Shown: positions 1-10,344 of the stretch, piece after piece
How the letters are laid out: every line of letters starts with the position of its first letter
How positions within the stretch are numbered: the first letter of the stretch is position 1
Assembly (NCBI GenBank): GCA_033725935.1
Contig: MU867093.1
Coordinates: forward strand, 310,001 to 374,000
Source: Cladorrhinum sp. PSN259
Taxonomy: Eukaryota > Ascomycota > Sordariomycetes > Sordariales > Podosporaceae
Length of the DNA: 64,000 nucleotides
Reading direction: 5' to 3'
Notes under the pieces: generated by a model
Database searches by the model: none
What the model was told of the DNA's origin: nothing
The model's input: only the letters and a program-made list of their open reading frames with translations
Translations under genes and position numbers: made by a program

Positions 1-2473
1 GCTGCGTGGGTTTGGTGATAGTGGTTCTGTGGTACCTGCTGGACGATCATGGGACTGAGATACACAGGTTGTTGGGGGTTGGGGTGCTGCTGGTACTGTT
101 GCTGAGGATACTGGGCATGCTGGTAGTATCCATTGTTGTCAAGAGGAGTGGGCATCATCATGACGGGGCTGATATTAATGGAAGGTCTTGCGGGGAGAGA
201 TTGATCAAATGATTGGGTGGATCGATCAGGAGATAGAGTAACGCTTGAGCCAACCGCGCTTGTCGAGTTGCTGCTTTGGTTCGAGCATTTCATCTCAAGT
301 AGGTCTGTCGGGGAGCCGTATTGCATGTCATTGTAATATGACGACTTGCCAAAAACAAGGGGAAGGAGAGCTTCCTTTTCTTCGGTGATGGGGACAGTAT
401 GGCCGAAGCGGGTCCAGACCCCTTCACCACGGCCGTGGTAGCCGAGACACTGCAGATGAAGGGTCTCGTTGCTGTTCCATTCAGCATACTTGTCGTGTTC
501 TGGGGAACCTTTGCGGCGATGTAAACAGTCGAATATGGGTTCCAGCACGTAGGAAGCAATCGTGATGAGGAGACCGGTGACCAAGGTGAAGCAGACACCA
601 AACATGCTGAAGGATGTGTGTTCCTGGCTGCGTATTTTCTGCGAAAAGTACTCTGTTAGTCCTCTGACTGTGTCTCGATTTTTTATCCCTTTTTTTCCCT
701 GGGTGTTACCTGATTGTCGCAGACCTCTCGGTCAAACTGGTTTCGTGGTCGACGGACAGACGCGTCAAGTTGGAACGCTGAGGAGTTAGTGAGTCCAATT
801 GCGCCATCTACTAGGGAGCTTTGAAGCAGGGCGAGCCAGATGGAGTACCAATGTCGGACTTCCCGCTTCCACTGATCCCTGGGGAGCTGTTTGGACTGGA
901 AGCCGGTGCGAACCGTCTGTTGAGACTCGAGAGCGCCGGGTCCCAGAGATTGTACGATTCCAAGGCTGTTTCTAGCAAGAAAAAACATTGTGGCTGGAAT
1001 CCAAGTAAAGCGGCTTGTAGGCCCCGTGACTGGTGGGGGTTCAAGTAAAGGCATTTGCAATGTCTCTTCTGCGGTCAGGTTGAATAGGTGGCCGGCGCCC
1101 ATGATAGCATCTAGAAACGATCCCACCGGCCCACACCCAGTGTCGAGCGGCAGAGAGGGGTCACAGTACTGATATTGTTGAAGACAGGCCATTGGTGAGG
1201 CAGGTTCGTCGTGTCGATAACCCGTCAGGTTCACAGTGGGTAGCGAGATATTCCCATTCAGGCTTACGCTTCCAGTTTCCCCGAACGGGGTGGTAGCCTT
1301 GTACCAACCATCAGTGGTCGGTGCTAGGTACACGGCTCCATTTGCGACGAGAAATACGATGTGTGTGTCGCCATCTGGTCGTCGCAAATCGTCGATGGGA
1401 GTCCAAGGGGAAGCCATAATAGTAGAACGATTGAGAACAACAGATTCGATAACATTGGTGAGCGGACTTCCACGAGACGGCAATATCTTCTTCAGGAGAT
1501 CCATATCCGAATTCTTTGCAGCGTATTGGCTTGGGACGAGCAACGTGGTGTTGGCCGCCAAGTGACCATAAAAGTCAGCGCCATTGGTGTTCTTTTGCCC
1601 GTAGTGATAAAGGGTGTAATTACTAAAAGAGCCGCGAATCACACTGCTGTAGTTTTGGGTTCGCAAAGGTGCACATTGCATTATGTGACGAAACCGCAGT
1701 CTCTGTTCTTTGGGAGCGTTCAGTCCGAGATGGTCGTGAGTGTCGATTAGGCCACTGTCGATGACGATGTTGGACGAGTTGCTGCGACAAATCCCGTTTT
1801 TGAACGGACATGGGGCTTCGGTATCCACGGACATGGACAGTCGCGGGACGGCATAGCTATTGCAGCTGCTCCCTGGCTTCTTGGAGGAATAACATTGCTG
1901 GGCGTAGTTTGCTGCATTATTAACCCTCCTCGCCTCCTCAGCCATCATGACAGTGCTGGAAACTTGAGTCTTTGCGCTGACCGCACTGACAAACCAACCG
2001 CAGTTTTTTCCATCAACCAGGACCTCGTCACTAATGCCCGTCGATATTTGTGAAGAGAAGCCGCCCGCAACTGCAAATCCGACGGTGCAAAGGGCAGCAG
2101 CGAATGCCGCAGGGAGAATCCGTAGCAATGACCGCGTCTCGGCAACATGGCGCCAGGCCCAGCCAAGCTGGCCGAGAGACCAAAGGCCCCAGTCTGGTGA
2201 CGACGAATTCCTCAACAAGGCCTGACGCTGATGATAAAGTCCATCTCGCGCTTGGGGTGTAGAATAATAGCGGTGAAACGCGAAACAAAGCACGCGCCAG
2301 AGCCGAGTCGAGATGAAAGCCACGAAGAAAGCAGTGAAGGCGATCAGGAGGTTGCCACGATCTCTTGTCAACGTGAGAGTCGAACCCATGATTGGACCTC
2401 GAGACCAGTTGACCCAGATGCCCGTGTAGATATTCCGGTGAGCGACCGGACTGGCGAATTCTGGTTCGTCCAT
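1..2473 (-). CDS. Fungal polytopic membrane protein of unknown function (partial, C-terminus beyond left edge)
   Basis: Two exons: 2473-710 and 638-<1, with a 71-nt intron (639-709, GTAACA donor, branch GACTAAC, TTCGCAG acceptor, phase 0). The ATG at 2473 is the first true ATG in frame; the frame opens further upstream only with GTG. Two strong hydrophobic helices lie near residues 45-68 and 115-140. A long, probably lumenal region follows with many cysteines and N-glycosylation sequons, and exon 2 carries a third helix. After it comes a Gln/Pro/Tyr-rich tail, presumably cytosolic, that is still open at base 1. The arrangement matches a fungal-specific membrane family found as 'hypothetical protein' in many sordariomycetes; I know no function. 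The downstream end is missing, so total length is unknown. Confidence 0.8.
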
Positions 2474-2900
2474 GTCGAGTAAAGGGGATGAGTGACGTCT
2501 GGAATACCACGGGGATTGAGATGTAGGAGTGATCAAGTGGTTCACCTCTCGCCTCACCAGTAGATATATACGCGTCGACTGGTATCCAGGTGTGTATATT
2601 AAAGTAAAGAACCATCCGCGACTACTATGTTACTACTACTACACGGCAACACGCTGGCATTACCAAAGACAAAACAATCCCTTATTTAGGGCAATAAAAT
2701 ACCATTAGAGTGAACTTTTGCTAAAAGACATGATTGGCTCCAAAACAACCGTGGCAGTGACCATAGCAATTGATTCCAAAAATAAATTTGACAAAAGGGC
2801 GATTGTCCAATCATGAAAATGAATATCAATGTGATTGTGTTCATCAAATACCTGGCTGCCTTGGGTCCGGCCAGTAGGTTACACAGCCTCCACCATTTAT
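2474..2900. other. Intergenic, 427 bp, no gene seen
   Basis: This lies between the SDR stop and the membrane-protein start, both on the minus strand. It must hold the promoter of the membrane gene and the 3' end of the SDR gene. It is fairly A/T-rich; I see no convincing reading frame. Confidence 0.5.
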
Positions 2901-3879
2901 CTACATAAATTTCGCCAATTCTTGCTCAGTCCATTCCCACAATCTGACACTCAACTCCGGATCCTTGCTAGCATTGGACTCCATCTTGGTTGCCCTGCCC
3001 ACAGGTTCGTAAAACACACCAGGCTGGATTCCTTCCCTGGGAGCCGTAATAGCCCAGAGAGTGTTGTACGTGCCCTCCTCGGGCGTCTTCATCTTCCCAA
3101 TGTTTGTAAGCAAGACCAGCGCTTTATCGGCCAGTCTTAAATCGTTCACCAACCCGGTGCGCACCACTCCCGGGTGGACGCTGAAAGACAGAATCTGGGG
3201 GTAGCGCTTTGCAAGTTCCCTGGCGTACAGCATGTTTGCCAACTTACTCTGTCCGTACCGCAGCCACCGGCCGATGGCCATCTCCTGGGTGGTCTTGAGT
3301 TTGTCAAAGACGATGCCACCTGGCGGGGTGCCTCGCCATGCGAGGCTAGATAACGTAATGATGCGAACGTCGCGGCCGGACTCTGCTGTTGTTTGAAGAA
3401 GAGGGAGGAGCTTCTTGGTCAAGAGGGCGTGGCCCAGGTGGTTGGTGGCAAAGTGGATTTCGTAGCCATCTTTGGAGAGGGCCGCGGGGACGGCCATGAT
3501 CCCCGCATTGCAAACGAGCACGTCAAGACGGGTTAGTTCGGTGACGAGTTTCTCGCTGGCTGACTTGACCGAGGCGAGATCGGCAAGGTCGCATTGGATG
3601 AATTCGACCTTCACGGAAGGGGAGACTGCTTGGATTTTGGCGATGGTTGCTTCCGCGGACCTGGAGTTCCGGCCTGTAAACAGGAGGTGTGCCGGGTTGT
3701 GATTGGCGAGTTCTACCAGAGTTCCAGCACCAACGCCCGCGGTTCCTGGAATCATTAAAAGTTAGTGCGGTGCAGGGTAACCGGACTGCTCGAGCGGTCG
3801 GCTTGAACTTACCACCAGTGACCAGAATGACTTTGCCATCAAGATCAGGAACATCCTTCTTGGGGTCAAAGTTATCCAT
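2901..3879 (-). CDS. Short-chain dehydrogenase/reductase
   Basis: Two exons, 3879-3813 and 3745-2901 (303 aa); the 67-nt intron has a GTAAGT donor, CACTAAC branch and TTCCAG acceptor and splits a Gly codon inside the cofactor motif. The ATG at 3879 is chosen because the frame upstream starts only at TTG. All classical SDR landmarks are present: TGxxxGxG at residues 21-28 for NAD(P) binding, NAG at 102-104, Asn124, catalytic Ser155/156, Tyr186 and Lys190 in YxxxK. The layout resembles the fungal retinol-dehydrogenase/WW-oxidoreductase-like SDR group, so NADP(H)-dependent reduction of a carbonyl or lipid-like substrate is likely; the substrate cannot be read from sequence. It diverges from the NAPE-PLD-like gene. 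Confidence 0.93.
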
Positions 3880-4347
3880 TGTTGAAGAAAGAAGATTGCA
3901 ATGCAAGCTGAAAGACGATGCTCAGCTCAAAATCTATCTCGCTGGATTGTCGGATTTTAATACTTTTCTCGTCCGGAATACGGTAAAACCGTGCAGAGGT
4001 CCCAACACAAAGGGACCTTAGACAGGCCGAATCCCGTTGCACGTAGCCAATAAAATGATAGCATTCTCATACTTGCACCGTTCCCCCCTGCTGACAGATA
4101 AACTCCTGGCCCTTTTGGGAATACAATCTCGCGGAGACTTTACTATGTTTTATTACGCATATTTCCCTTACAACGTCATAAATTACCGTCACACATGAAA
4201 TTCCAAGTTTCTGCCCGAGATGCACAATCCGACACACGACTGCGCACAGTACGCACTTCCTCAGCGCCCAACCTCACCCATCACCATCACCTTGACTTTC
4301 AATCAACCATCATCACCGGCACATAACTCCAGATAAAACAGCAAAAA
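3880..4347. other. Divergent promoter region between SDR and NAPE-PLD-like genes
   Basis: 468 bp between two divergent start codons. C/T-rich stretches occur just before the plus-strand ATG, as is common in fungal core promoters. No specific operator was recognised. Confidence 0.5.
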
Positions 4348-5868
4348 ATGCTTCCACTTGTTAAATTACCAAACCTTTCCTCAAAATCATCAACCCCACC
4401 CTCACACCACGTGTACGCCGACCCCACCTCGCCCTCCTCATCATCATGGTCCTCCTACCTCCCCTCCTGGGGTAATACCACACTCAGCCCCACTCCCTCG
4501 GATTCATCGTTGCCGCCCAAACCAACCAGCTTCAAAAACCCCTGGCCATCATGGCACAAAGCAACCAAAGCCGAACTCTGGTCCTCCTTCGCCTGGGGAC
4601 AAGACGATGACCCCTCAATCGCCCTCGCGCTTTCGCATCCTCACGCCCCCAAACGGGATGACGGAGCAGGGCACCAAGCCGCTCCTTTCCGACTCGGTAC
4701 TGAAAAACCAGTGTTCACTCCGCCGCGTTCGGGACGAACAAGAGCACACGCGACGTGGCTAGGGCACGCGTCCGTGTTTTTGCACATTCCTTTAAAGTGC
4801 GATGATGCCCCAGGTAGCAGGGGGTTTACCTGTCTGTTCGATCCCATATTCTCGGACAGGGCGTCGCCCAGCCAATACGCCGGTCCCGTCAGGGCGTACC
4901 CGCCTCCTTGCACCATTGATGACCTGCCGGACCGGCTGGACGCCGTCATGATCAGCCACAACCACTACGATCACATGGACGAGGAATCCCTCAAAAGGAT
5001 ATGGGCGAGGTATCGAGATAAAGGGGTGAGGTTTTTTGTTCCGCTGGGGAATGCCAAGATATTGAAGCAGATGGGGATTGAGGACGAGGGCAGGATCGTG
5101 GAGATGGATTGGTGGGATGGTGTTGTTCTCGACGGCGAAATCAAAATTTGGTGCGTTCCAGCGCAGCATACTTCTTCGAGAGTGGGGATGGGACGGAATG
5201 AAGCCTTGTGGAGCGGGTGGGTTGTGGAGAGGGAGGAGGGGGTGCACAGCGTAAGGTGCTACTTTGCGGGAGATACGGGGTATCAGTTCCATGGCAACCC
5301 CAAATGGCCGCCGGTTAGGGATGAGGATGAGGAGCCAAAAGAGGACGAGTACCCTGCCTGTCCTGCGTTCAAGGAGGTGAGGAAAAGGATTGGGCGGCCG
5401 GATTTGGTGTTCTTGCCTATTAGTGTTGGGGCGACGTTTGCTTACCTAAAGAGCTTTGTTCCGCTGCCGGACAGTGTGAGTCCGTTCCCGAGACATAGTG
5501 CTGGTGTTATGGGGGCAAATCATATGCCACCTTGGGATGCTGTTAGGGTCTTCAGGGAGATGGCCGAAGGAGGGGAGGAGGACTCGGAGGTGTGGCCCAG
5601 GAGAACAGTAGCGATGGGGATGCATTGGGGCACGTTTGTGACGGATCCTGCAGAGGTACTCAAGACTTTGGGACAGCTGGAGTACGCGTGTAAGAGACAA
5701 GGGGTGAAGTTCTGGAGGGGTTATCACGAGGAGGGTCTATGGGAGCGAGGGTCGCTAGTGTTCGCGGCTCTTGATCACGGGGGCAGCGTCTATCTTCCAA
5801 GTCCGCAACCCAATCCTCCAAGGGTAAGCGACTCGGAGCGAGACTCAAAAGATGAAAACGAGCAGTGA
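4348..5868 (+). CDS. NAPE-hydrolysing phospholipase D-like metallo-beta-lactamase-fold protein (FMP30-like)
   Basis: Single exon, 506 aa, with a clean ATG in an A-rich context. The metallo-beta-lactamase signature HxHxDH is at residues 204-209 (HNHYDH), preceded by a TWLGHAS motif and an FDPIFSDRASPSQYAGP segment typical of NAPE-PLD proteins. A GDTG motif supplies Asp309 and a GMHWGTF motif supplies His426 as further zinc ligands. The family cleaves N-acylphosphatidylethanolamine to N-acylethanolamine and phosphatidic acid; yeast FMP30 is mitochondrial and linked to NAE and cardiolipin metabolism. The N-terminal ~110 residues are Ser/Pro-rich and may include targeting sequence. The C-terminal tail is acidic. 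Family assignment is strong; the exact lipid substrate is inference. Confidence 0.92.
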   Translation: MLPLVKLPNLSSKSSTPPSHHVYADPTSPSSSSWSSYLPSWGNTTLSPTPSDSSLPPKPTSFKNPWPSWHKATKAELWSSFAWGQDDDPSIALALSHPHAPKRDDGAGHQAAPFRLGTEKPVFTPPRSGRTRAHATWLGHASVFLHIPLKCDDAPGSRGFTCLFDPIFSDRASPSQYAGPVRAYPPPCTIDDLPDRLDAVMISHNHYDHMDEESLKRIWARYRDKGVRFFVPLGNAKILKQMGIEDEGRIVEMDWWDGVVLDGEIKIWCVPAQHTSSRVGMGRNEALWSGWVVEREEGVHSVRCYFAGDTGYQFHGNPKWPPVRDEDEEPKEDEYPACPAFKEVRKRIGRPDLVFLPISVGATFAYLKSFVPLPDSVSPFPRHSAGVMGANHMPPWDAVRVFREMAEGGEEDSEVWPRRTVAMGMHWGTFVTDPAEVLKTLGQLEYACKRQGVKFWRGYHEEGLWERGSLVFAALDHGGSVYLPSPQPNPPRVSDSERDSKDENEQ

Positions 5869-6938
5869 CGGGACAAGCAACGGCATTCCGCTATGCAGGA
5901 TGAAGAGGGTATGTATGCACGTGTCTAGGTATGTACCGTCTTGAGAGCAAATGGTGGGGAGTCGAGGGTTCTCGGCTTACCGGTGTATCACGGACTTGAG
6001 CGTTATCAAGACGAACTCGAACGAGCTAGCACATGAACCCTGCTCGACAGGAGTATCTCACTTAATAGCAGTACCTACATGTAACGATTGCCTCAAGATG
6101 TGGGGCTGCACATTGAGTAGAAATACAGGGATGTTCAGCTGAATATCACGGTTCTGTTTGACTGCAGGGGAAAAGTCACGGGTGCGGTATCACAAAGAAT
6201 GGGCCGGCCAAATGGAAGATCGTTCACCTATACTTGTCTTGCGTTGCTCCTGCTCCCATGATAACAACCGCGCCAATCGTCAATCCTCCTTCAGCGCATT
6301 CACTTCACTCCCGCTATTACACGCCAACCTTTACCGCCGCAGTTAGTGAGCATACTATAGGCGAGGCTCTCATATATGAGATCGCCAGGCGATTAACGGT
6401 CAATCAGCCTCCATGTTTCTGACTGATGAGTTCCGCCGCCTCGATGCCGGGATTGTCAATCCCTTATGGAAATTTGTTTACTTGGCAGGCTTTTTGAAGA
6501 ATTGGATGTGGGCGTACTGGCGCGACTTTAGTGGCCCGCATACTAGGAAGAGGGAGCTAGAGTATCAACAACAATTAGCCGGGCCCTTACACTGTGCGTC
6601 CAACACGGCCTGGAGTCCGTGGAGTATCGTCATCAGTCCCTGTCTTTTAATTACCTCTCACCAGGCATGAAAGGACAGGTCATGACCTCAGAACAGTGTG
6701 GCAAGTGCGGGATACGGAAGCAGGCTTGCCGGTCCCGAAATGGCGGCTACGGCAAAACGGCTATATCGGAGCTCGTGGAGCAGGACGTCGTAATCTCGTC
6801 CACATATATAAGTCACTTGATTTCCTAAGAGAAACTTTGTTGTTTTGGTAGTGGTGTTTCTGAGAGAATCGCCCCGTCTTGGACAGAACACCTTCCTCCG
6901 GTTCACCTCGAGATCCCCTTCACCGGCTAAACCGCAAC
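5869..6938. other. Intergenic, ~1.07 kb, holds SMP-30-like promoter
   Basis: Short open frames occur, but none has coding character or recognisable motifs. The last ~140 bp carry a TATA element and the 5' UTR of the SMP-30-like gene. Confidence 0.5.
6805..6812 (+). promoter_or_regulatory. TATA box of SMP-30-like gene
   Basis: A TATATAAG element sits 127 bp before the ATG at 6939, a normal distance for a fungal gene with a ~100-nt leader. Assigned by position only. Confidence 0.5.
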
Positions 6939-8000
6939 ATGCGATCCCAATTTCTCGCCTTCCTCGTGGCGCTCGCCCACGGCGCCGCCGCGCAATCCGG
7001 CCTCCCGCCCACAGTCGACTCCAACGCCAAGGTCACCAAGCTCGCGACCCTCCCCAGGGAGTCATACACTGTCGACCAGCCCTTCACCGAGGGCGCCACC
7101 CGCGACCCGGCCACTGGCGATGTCTACTTTGTCGACCAGAACTCAAACAAGATCTTCAAGTGGTCCGTGGCCGACAGCAAGCTGTCACTCTTTATGCACC
7201 CGGCGGGCTATTCCAACGGCATGACCTTTGACAAGTACGGCAAGCTCATCGCGTGCGCCGACGAGCGCAACCAGCTGTGGGAGATCTCGACGAACGTGAC
7301 CAAATCCGTGCCGTATCCCCAGCCGCTGAATCCCTCCGTTGGCGACAGGGGGAAGAGCGGCAACGTTGTGCTGCCCGAGTGGACTGTCATCATGGACGGC
7401 AAGTACAACGGGAAGCAGCTCGGTGGCCCCAACGATGTGTGGGCGATGCCGGACAACAGCCTGTACTTTACGGACCCGTACTGGTCTCGCAAGTGGTGGG
7501 CCAATGGCCGGCGGGCGGAGCAGGACATCAACACCGTCTACCGCCTCTCCCCGGACCGCAAGACCCTCACCCGCGCCCTCTCCACCTTCCTCACCTCGGA
7601 CGGCAAGGCCGGCAGCCCCAATGGCATCATCGGGTCCCCCGACGGCAAGACACTGTACGTCGCGGCCTTCCAGGGCCCCGGCTCCGGCGGCGGCGAGACG
7701 TATGCCTACGACGTCGGCACCAACGGCGCCCTGTCGAACCGCCGGCTGTGGGCGCAGTTTGGCAGCGATGGCATGACGATGGACAACCAGGGCAACATGT
7801 ACATGAGCGCGCCCGTCAGCCGAACCGGTATCACGGTCGTTAGCATTGCGACGGGCAAGCAGGTTGGGTTCATCCCCGTGGCGGAGCAGCCAGCGAACAT
7901 GGCCTTTGGCGGTGTGGACCAGTCGACGCTGTACATCACTGCGAAGACGGGCTTTTACTCCATTCCAACCAAGGTCAAGGGCGCCCATCTGGTGAAATAG
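6939..8000 (+). CDS. Secreted SMP-30/gluconolactonase-like six-bladed propeller protein
   Basis: Single exon, 353 aa. The frame is open slightly upstream but only from TTG; the ATG at 6939 begins a typical signal peptide (hydrophobic residues ~5-18, Ala-rich cleavage region ending AAAQS). Mature sequence shows repeated beta-propeller strands with motifs such as TEGATRDPATGDVYFVDQ, SNGMTFDKYGKL, GPNDVWAM, YFTDPYW and SPNGIIGSPDGKTLYVAA, diagnostic of the SMP-30/gluconolactonase/luciferin-regenerating fold. The Glu near the start of blade 1 and the Asn/Asp in the later blades fit the divalent-metal site. Family members hydrolyse lactones; an extracellular sugar-lactone hydrolase is plausible, the substrate is unknown. 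Base composition is GC-rich compared with its flanks, which produces long antisense open frames that I do not count. Confidence 0.93.
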   Translation: MRSQFLAFLVALAHGAAAQSGLPPTVDSNAKVTKLATLPRESYTVDQPFTEGATRDPATGDVYFVDQNSNKIFKWSVADSKLSLFMHPAGYSNGMTFDKYGKLIACADERNQLWEISTNVTKSVPYPQPLNPSVGDRGKSGNVVLPEWTVIMDGKYNGKQLGGPNDVWAMPDNSLYFTDPYWSRKWWANGRRAEQDINTVYRLSPDRKTLTRALSTFLTSDGKAGSPNGIIGSPDGKTLYVAAFQGPGSGGGETYAYDVGTNGALSNRRLWAQFGSDGMTMDNQGNMYMSAPVSRTGITVVSIATGKQVGFIPVAEQPANMAFGGVDQSTLYITAKTGFYSIPTKVKGAHLVK

Positions 8001-8557
8001 ACTTGCTCGACCGAGAGGCTAAAGTACTTGGCATGGCTGATCAAGTTCCTCTAGGGACTCTAGGGCCCTAGGCAGTGTTGGACGCACAGTGTACATAAGC
8101 ACCCAAAAGGACCAAAAGCGGAAATGGTCGAGAGGGCAAGGCCGTTTCGCTAGCGACTGTATATAGCAACATCTTACTCCATGTTTTGGCTCCCCTGTGA
8201 CTTCTTTCCAGTTTGAGTGCATACGTCAGAAGTTGTCATTTGTGCTTCAGTGCTAAACGAGATTTAACTAAATCCTTTCATCGTGCAACAAGCGGTTCCG
8301 TTACTACCTTGAGCTACTTTTTGGCAATTTGTAAAATACCTCTTAAAAACAACCTCATTTTATAGCTTATAAAACACTGGTATGGCTTTTCATCAAGTGG
8401 CCCACCAGGTGCCAGAAATTTCTGCCGGGAGAGCCCAAGGCATTTTTTTCTCTGAAAGAGACTGCACGGAGATGCAAAGACATTGAAAGAAAAGGGCAAC
8501 AAAACCGAAACCCAAAAGAGCTCGAACAAGCTCAAGCCAGAGATAGTCTTCCATGCC
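8001..8557. other. Convergent 3' region, no gene
   Basis: 557 bp between the tail-to-tail SMP-30-like and GPI-protein genes. It should contain both 3' UTRs. Nothing else is seen. Confidence 0.5.
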
Positions 8558-9581
8558 TTATCCCATAATAGCAGCAAACAAAATTGACATGGCGCCTGCC
8601 CACATGGCAACTGAACCGCTTCCCGCGACATGAAACCCACCCGCATTTGGGATAGCAGTCCTGTTGGTTGCGGTAGACATATCAATGGCCTTGACGCAAG
8701 TCAACTGTGCTCGAGGTTCTGTGATAGCCGCGGCGGCGTCGCCACTGCCGGGAAAGAAGACGGTGAGGATAGGGGTGATGCTAAAGAAGTTGTCGTTGAT
8801 GCTTGATCCTTGGTGGCCAGTCTATACGAGATCTGTCAGTATATTATTAATGCAGGCCCAAATATCTACTCACAGTTGTGTTGAACGACTCAACCAGCCT
8901 CAAGTCGTTGCTTTTCGGGAGGGTCGGCCAGCAGTTGGAGCTCGAATTTCCCACATCGTTGGTGATGGGCTTTGGGGCAGTCGAACCAGACAAGGCCCGC
9001 GCCGTGATCCCGGCCCATTGATTGCTGGTGGCGAACGAAGCACACTCCGAGTCCAAATTATCCGCGAACTCGCTCTGCAACTTCTCGCAGATTGCCTCGG
9101 TGCCCGTCACGCCGTTCAAGTCAACTTCGTTGGCGCGCTTGACCAGCGCGCTGACGCACGACTCGCCCAGAGCCTGCTGGCAAGTGCCCTTGGTCAGCTG
9201 AGGGGTTTGAGTTCCATCACCGAAGCGGACCCGTTCGCTGACTCGGGAGAAGAAAACTGCGCACGCGCTGGTGTTGCCCAAGTTGAAGTCGACCGGATGA
9301 CCAAGATAGAAATTCTGCTTAAAGAAGAGCTGATCCGATCCCACATTGCTACCGCCGACGGCCTTGGTCCACGATAGACCACCGAAACCGGCCACGTCGG
9401 TTGAAAGATCTGCTACGCCGACAGCATTGAATGTGTTGTCGGCCACGGTGCAGGTGGCCGAATTGCTTCCTTCGACGAGTGGGCACTCAACATCAGCGCA
9501 GCTGAGAATTTGAGCGGCGGTATTCTCGGGGACCGTGGCCAGCACGATCGACATAAAGATGACAGCTCGTTGAGAATACAT
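8558..9581 (-). CDS. Predicted GPI-anchored extracellular cysteine-containing protein, unknown function
   Basis: Two exons, 9581-8874 and 8821-8558 (323 aa); the 52-nt intron has a GTGAGT donor, ACTGAC branch and TATAG acceptor, phase 0. The ATG at 9581 starts a signal peptide (residues 1-24, ending AAQ). The mature part has about eight spaced cysteines and several Asn-X-Ser/Thr sites. The C-terminus shows Asn-Ala-Gly-Gly followed by a short spacer and a hydrophobic tail ending at the stop, the pattern of GPI attachment. This looks like a fungal family of secreted wall proteins annotated only as hypothetical. A surface or wall role is inferred from targeting signals, not from a known domain. 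Confidence 0.85.
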
Positions 9582-10344
9582 GTCGGGAAAAAAATACTGA
9601 AAAATAGAGTTAAAAAATTGCAACAAATGCTGGGTGGAAACTTTTTGCAGGGTATATATGTATGTTCTGAGACTAAAATCGGAACAAGGAAATGACGACG
9701 CGTTTTTTCGACACTGGGTATTGTTTTTTTTTTTGGGTGGCCTGATTGGAACTTTATAATGATGACAACGTTGTAACATCGATCCTGCAATCCAACTGCG
9801 ATAGGTATACAAGACCGTTAGTCCCGAATCCTTCGAGGATTAAGTTGTATTGTTGGTAAAGGATACGCTTACGTTTCGAGAAATGTTACCTGGCAGGGAG
9901 AAGTATGTAATGCAGTTGGCGGTGATACGGCAATGCGTATCCGTAGCTAACTTGGCAAGTCTAGGCAATCTAGCTGGGCAGCACCGATGCGGATAGATCA
10001 TTTGAAGATTGTGGGTATGGTGGTGGATAGACGGAAAAAAAGGAGCTAAAATCTGATAAGTCCTGTATCATCTCCATGGCCTTAGTAGAGAATGTGTGGC
10101 CGTCCTAGACGTAATAGGATCATCCCATTGGGAGGGTTTCACCTTTTGACATTTGAGTGAAGAACGCGGGCGAGAACCGGCCTGCATATCTGGTGCCTGA
10201 TTTGCCATCATCTGCATAGTTCCGGGTTGCGGTTGCAGTGACGAGGCTCGGTATCTAATGAGACGAGAGGTAATCCCTTGGGGTAGTTAGCAGTTAAAGG
10301 AGAAGCAGGCGTGGATAGAGTGCAGATAACTAAGCCTATAGGGC
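9582..10344. other. Intergenic, 763 bp
   Basis: Upstream region of the GPI-protein gene. On the minus strand a TATATATAC-like element lies near 9651-9660 and could serve as its TATA box. The rest shows no gene. Confidence 0.45.

Noticed and set aside
7185..7988. Long antisense and alternate-frame open frames across the SMP-30-like gene (up to 267 codons)
   Set aside because: They result from GC-rich third positions of the real gene and have low-complexity Arg/Ala/Pro products.
8664..9377. 237-codon plus-strand frame antisense to the GPI-protein gene
   Set aside because: The minus-strand gene has a signal peptide, intron and GPI tail; the antisense product has no motif.
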